64,000 nucleotides of DNA, taken from contig NC_091670.1 of the NCBI RefSeq assembly GCF_042453785.1, positions 34,421,501-34,485,500 of the forward strand, in the 5' to 3' direction. The DNA comes from Malus domestica. Lineage: Eukaryota > Streptophyta > Magnoliopsida > Rosales > Rosaceae. Within the stretch, counting starts at the first letter, position 1, and the number at the start of each line of letters is the position of its first letter. Below are positions 59,147-64,000 of the stretch, in pieces. Below the pieces are notes generated by a model that had not been told where the DNA came from, ran no database searches, and saw only the letters and a list, made by a program, of their open reading frames with translations. Both the position numbers and the translations under genes were made by a program.

Positions 59147-60151
59147 AATGAAATGTTGGTAGTAATCGATGCCTAGCTGTTATTGTAATGTAATGTATGA
59201 TACTACTATGCAATAAAATAAATCATGGACTTCCGATATGCATGCATGAAAAGTGATTTCATGTCACTTACGGAACATTATTTTCTCATGTTGTTTAGGA
59301 TATGAAATTCCAAGCATATATATTTTAGTTAAGAGAAAGCTAGGTAGATTAATTCTTTAGATCAAATTTGCAAGAGATTTTTTAATGTGCTTGGAACATG
59401 GGCACATACGCCATTATATAAATGAAGGGACACTTGAAAAAAAAACTTTCTTCCACTTGTATAATAACATATGATGTACTGCCCGTGTTTCACACACATT
59501 AAAAAAATCTCTTCAATTTGAAAACCATGTGATGCGACTTCCTAGCTTACCCTTTGTTGAAATCACTTTCATAATGATAGACAAGAATGCGCGAGCGCTT
59601 CTCATCTTTTAATTAAAATCTTCAGTGTTTTTTGTTGGAAATTAGTTTTAAGTTTTATTGAGTTTACTTGTAGGCCAAGGAGTAGAGTTCCTTGTCCATT
59701 AAGTTTCAAATTTTTTTGCTCGTCTTGTCCAGCGAGGAAAGGCGACAGCGTCGGGGTGAGTCTTGATGCAAAGAGGCTTAGAGGATGGGAATTTATTTGT
59801 TACAACAATTAAAGAGTTGGACCGCTACAATGTTGTATTTTCTTCGCAACATGGTATGAATTACTGGCAAGGTTTTTCATGCTTATGAACAAAAAACTAT
59901 CTGCCCAACCTTGCGTTACACCCTTTGCTCATGTCCACGAAAGGAAGGTATTACTTTCTTATAACGGCACTCCTGCATTTTCAAATTTCTCAAGGGTATC
60001 AATGGAAAATGATGGTTTGTTGCATACAATAACAGCAACATAGAGTTATAGACATTCTGAACACAATCAATGAAAGTGGAAATTGGCATTGTTTGAACAC
60101 ATACTATGGCCAAAAGATCACTTACTGGCGAGAATTTGAGTTTAGGAGAAA
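59147..60151. other. RLP 3' flank
   Basis: A poly(A) signal AATAAA lies at 59212-59217. A segment at about 59757-59920 recurs, diverged, at 63820-63960. A minus-strand open frame at 59916-60518 crosses the Helitron end and has no family features. Confidence 0.6.
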
Positions 60152-62502
60152 CTAGCAAGAGTGCCCGCGCGATGCCGCGGGTTTTGAAACTGTACAAAAT
60201 ATGTAGAAAGTTATAATGTGTATATATACTATTTGCATACATGTGAAATCTATTTACAATCGTAAAAAAAGATTTCAACTTCGACATAACAAAAATAGTT
60301 TGCGGAAATCTTAGCAAGAAACAACTATATACATGAAGGGATCCCCTATAATGAATAGTTTGCACAACCCTAGATGATATAGCAAGAAATGAAGAACAAA
60401 AAACCTTTCCTTCTGTAAAAATGAAAGTAGTAATAACAACATTAGTTCTAGACATAATTAAAGTGTCGAATATAGGAGCATACTTATTAGCTATTGGATT
60501 ATACCTCATCAATGACAAACAGCCAATTTCCGCACCATTTTTCTAGAGCTTCATAGTTGGCATAGTCTGGAGCTACGTAACAAATCTCTCCACTTCTTTG
60601 AGATAGTTTCGAACAATCTGTGGTTCCCATGGGACACCTTTGCTTAACATCTCAATGCCAAATCATCAGGAAATCCAAGAATAAGACATTGATGCAAAGA
60701 TTCTCTATATTCCAAAAGATTGTTAAATAAAACCAACCACATACTCGAAACCAAAAAAGAGAAAAACTACATGCGTATAGAGCTATAGATAAGATAAAAT
60801 TCAGTTCTTTGCAAAACCAAAAAAAATGAAATAAAAATAAAATCCAACGAAATAAAAGATGAGTATATGCAGTAATAGTCATATAGGAGTGAGTTCATCA
60901 GCTGTAATTTGGTATTTCAGATTGGCTCATTCATCATTGCTATAAAATTTCAATCATGGCATTCCCATTAAATTTCAATTTTGAAGTAACAACTCCACAT
61001 TCCCCAAACTATTAAACCAAAACGCAACAAACTCACACCAAATTTTTCATTTTTTTCCGCATCTTTCAACACAATAAACACATTATGGACTGTTCATATC
61101 AACACGGATGGTATGATTATATTTAAAAGATAGCAAATTAGTAAAAAATAATAATCAAAACTTGGGAATTATGGTTGTTTAATTGTACCTAAGCTGCAGT
61201 AGTCCTTGTTGGTGTTGTGGTTGCTGGTGTTAATCAGCCTTTTAGGGAGTAGAAGACCTTCAATTATAGAGCAATACAGAACCTGGAATTAAATTTCAAT
61301 TTCTCTTTGCATAGGACAGTTTAAAGTTTAAAGATTAAAATTCTACACACTTTCTAGCCCTAAATTTTCCCGGGAAACAAACGGAAAGTGATAGAAGTCA
61401 TACCTAGTCCACGAGAGCAGACGCGATCGGCGAGTTTGGCGGATCATGCTGGCAGAGATGTCTGGTGAGAAAAGGAAAGCAAACAGGGGCAAACGCCCTA
61501 TGCTCCATGGGTCGACTAAAATTGGGTACGGCTAAAAACCCAGAATTCAATCACTGAGAAAACATCAACAACCAAAATCACACCAAAATTCATAAAATTT
61601 AAAAAAAAATATATGGGTTTTATTTTTCGGGTAGTGAATGAGTAAAAATACCACGAATGGTGCTGAGGACTAAATCAAACAACAGTAAAATTAAACCCTA
61701 CTTTATTTATTTTTTAAATTCGAAAAAAGGAAGATGGTAATGATTTTTCTTCACAAACCTTTCTAACCCCATGAAGGGCGCTCCTGTCAAGTCCTTCAGT
61801 GAACATATCTCTTCTGGGTTCTTCCTTTACCTGCACAAAAAGTCAAAAAAATTAAAAACCCACAAACCAAAAACTGAAAAAAAAAAATCAACTTTTTTTC
61901 TCCAGAGATCCTGACAAAGAAGACTGGAGAGAAAACTGAAGAGATCTCCACTGTGTTTCTAAGAGAGAGGTCGAAACGAAGGAGACGTTGTCCAACGGAT
62001 GAAGAGGAAAGAGGGAGGAACCTGGAGAATGAGGGAAGAACAGCGCATCGTTTCTATTGTTCCAGAAAAAAGATCTGCACAAATTTTGACTGGTTCTGTC
62101 GTTTTTAGCAAGAAAATGAGAGAGAAAACTTCATCGAAAGAACTCGAGAACGGCGATGGGAGGGGATGCCCTTTCTGAGATTAGCGAATGGAAAAGAAAA
62201 TGGGTTTTTCCACTGCTTTCGTCGGCTTTCCACCACTTTTCTTTCCACGATGACCAACACGTGTAGACGTGGAGCTGAGAAAAAAAAAAGCGATTGCAGG
62301 AAATGGAAGGCAGAGAATGAAACAACAGAGAAATCCAACAGGAAAGGCCATTGATGAAGAATGCGTGGCCAGCCAGGACAAAGTGGTCATTTCACTGTGT
62401 AAAAGAGGCAGCACAACGGGAGATCAAGAAGAAACCGAGGGGCAAATTCGTCAAATCACTGTTAATGAACAGTGTTCAGAAACTGAGTTTTAGTATATAT
62501 AA
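60152..62502 (-). mobile_element. Non-autonomous Helitron, about 2.35 kb
   Basis: On the minus strand the 3' end has the hairpin CCCGCG-GCATCG-CGCGGG (60164-60181), then CACTCTTG and CTAG followed by a host T: the classic CTRR terminus. The 5' end near 62502 reads A|TTATATATACTAAAAC, close to the expected TC start with one change. No RepHel helicase is encoded. Minus-strand ORFs in 61.9-62.4 kb show no domain. Confidence 0.75.
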
Positions 62503-62750
62503 TTTATTTGTGCATATAGTCAATTACATTGTTTTCTATGAGTGTAGGTTTCCATTTTTCGGGGTTATTTATAATAATATCAAAGAAACCATTTGCAAAG
62601 AGTGTTAATGTGAACCTCTTTGCACCCTACACAATAAACAAACGTTAACACTCTTTGCAAATGATTTTATTAATATTTTTATAAATAACCTCGAAAAAAT
62701 AGAACTATACTTACAAAAACAACATAATCGATTATATGCACAAATAAATT
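62501..62750. mobile_element. Foldback/MITE with about 110-bp inverted arms
   Basis: Arms at about 62501-62613 and 62640-62750 pair along most of their length (AATTTATTTGTGCATAT against ATATGCACAAATAAATT; ATTTGCAAAGAGTGTTAA against TTAACACTCTTTGCAAAT), leaving a loop of about 25 bp. It abuts the Helitron 5' end. Confidence 0.85.
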
Positions 62751-63190
62751 TTTTGCATACTCAAATTGTCTTTGCCCATCGTTATAGTAAGTGATATTTC
62801 GGCCATAGTATACGCTCTCAAACAATGCTGATTTCCACTTCCATTAATTGTGTTTAGAATGTCTACAACTCTACTCATGTTTTGTTATTGTGTGAAACAT
62901 ACCATCATTGTCCATTGATACTTTTACAAATTTGAAAATACAAGAGGGCCAATATAGTAAAGTAATGCATTCCCTTGATCTTCGACATGAGTAAACGGTA
63001 GATTGCAAGTGATATTAACTTTTGTAAACTTCAAAAGTTAAATACGCACAAGAAAAAAACACAGTTATAAAACTGTATAAAGTGTTAACAAAAGAAACTA
63101 AGAAAAAACAAAAACAGAAGTTCACCATCATAATTAAGAAAGAAAACTGCTAAATCTTTAGATACGGATGATGGACACACATATATAAGA
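62751..63190. other. Intergenic region
   Basis: AT-rich; no gene or repeat recognised. Confidence 0.5.
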
Positions 63191-63194
63191 GGGA

Positions 63195-63380
63195 GGGGAG
63201 GATTATATCCCCTCCTAATCTCTCTTACCATCTTTGTTTCTTTCTATTTGAATGACTACGGTTAAGTCACGTTAACATCTTATATTAATTTTTTTATAAA
63301 GATAAAAAGACAAAAAACAAAATGTGAGAGAAAGTGAGAAAAAAAAATAGAAATAGGAGAAAAAAAAAATCCGACTCCCC
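63195..63380. mobile_element. MITE of the 7.8/12.1/41.8 kb family
   Basis: The core TACGGTTAAGTCACGTTAAC followed by ATCTTATATTAA matches the other members. Ends GGGGAGGATTATA and, reversed from the right, GGGGGAGTCGGATTT are recognisable but eroded. No target duplication was found. Confidence 0.75.
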
Positions 63381-64000
63381 CTCTCGATGACCCTGCCTTG
63401 GTTTGGTAGGCAGCAAAGCCTTCACAAGGAAGGTGTCAAGCATGCGGTCCGTATAGAGTAGTGATGGAGCTTTCTATTGGCCACCCAACAAATATCTAAT
63501 GCTTTGTCAAAGGGGTGTTTTTTTTTTAAATTTTTTTTTAACCTCTCACTTTCTTGCTTTAGAAGGAAAATCTCATTTCTGCAGTTGCTTTCTCAATATC
63601 CAGATTCTTGAATAAAACCCATATTCGGCATGGTTCTTGCATTTATTCTAATTGGAAATTTTCAGGAATACATGGTCAAGTAAAAGTGGTATATAAGCCA
63701 TTTGTTTTCAAAATCACAGTAGGAAATACTAGGAACAGTTTTTAGAAAGTCATGGAGTATATGATATTCCCCACACTCAATCTGTGTAATTTGGGACACA
63801 ATTACTAGTGATTGGTTAAGGATGCGAAGAGGCATAAAGGATGAGGATTTATCTGTTACATTGATTGAAGTGGTAGACCGCTACAAAGTTATACTTTCTT
63901 AACAACGTATATAACTTATGTTTCCTGTGCTTATGAATTAAATATTACAGCCAAACCTTATCTCGGTAGTACTCTTAATATTAAAAGAAACCAATTTGTG
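63381..64000. other. Intergenic with diverged duplicate segments
   Basis: 63569-63605 (CTGCAGTTGCTTTCTCAATA) resembles 42800-42838. 63820-63960 (AGACCGCTACAAAGTTATAC) resembles the RLP 3' flank at 59757-59920. No gene is seen. Confidence 0.55.

Noticed and set aside
59916-60518. 200-codon minus-strand open frame
   Set aside because: It crosses the Helitron 3' hairpin and terminus, has no domain or signal I recognise and low-complexity hydrophobic composition; treated as chance.
61888-62608. Several overlapping ORFs on both strands
   Set aside because: Inside the Helitron and its edge, mutually overlapping, no domain features.

Overview
The window is nuclear DNA of a dicot plant: AT-rich, with spliced genes, phase-compatible introns, and a dense mix of LTR retrotransposons, LINEs, MITEs, Helitrons and a Mutator-like element. 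The genes and the character of the repeats suggest Rosaceae, probably the apple/pear group. That placement comes from general recollection of these repeat families and was not searched.

Layout. 1-7.5 kb: the 3' half of a decayed Ty3/gypsy (Tat-type) retrotransposon with plus-strand pol, a spliced gene on the opposite strand, a polypurine tract and a 3' LTR holding four 95-bp repeats. 7.8-12.3 kb: MITEs and a small LINE-derived insertion with clear target duplications. 14.5-36.6 kb: the gene block. It holds an F-box gene orthologous to UNUSUAL FLORAL ORGANS (plus strand), then four minus-strand genes: the Era-like GTPase ERG (8 exons), the zinc-finger protein SUF4 (7 exons), a VMA21-like V-ATPase assembly factor (2 exons) and a ZIP metal transporter (3 exons). 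UFO, ERG and SUF4 are also consecutive in Arabidopsis, so this is an old syntenic block. All splice models were read by hand and keep frame throughout.

37.8-54.3 kb: an accessory stretch. It contains a hAT-type element with a perfect 8-bp target duplication, a long inverted repeat, two non-collinear relics of the ZIP gene, and a non-autonomous LTR-type element that again carries an antisense coiled-coil ORF. That element is split by a solo-LTR-like insertion. An RTE-type LINE fragment follows, then a Mutator-like element whose transposase has in-frame stops in its catalytic part but intact splice sites. 55-64 kb: an intact intronless LRR receptor-like protein gene, fragments of related copies, a Helitron and a foldback element.

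The host genes do not form one pathway. UFO acts in floral meristem and petal identity, SUF4 in FRI-dependent flowering-time control, ERG in organellar ribosome biogenesis, VMA21 in V-ATPase assembly, ZIP in zinc/iron uptake and the RLP in surface immunity. The best candidates for something little described are the two LTR-type elements that each carry an antisense gene just before a tandem-repeat LTR, and the paired zinc-response-like boxes upstream of ZIP that persist in a dead ZIP copy.
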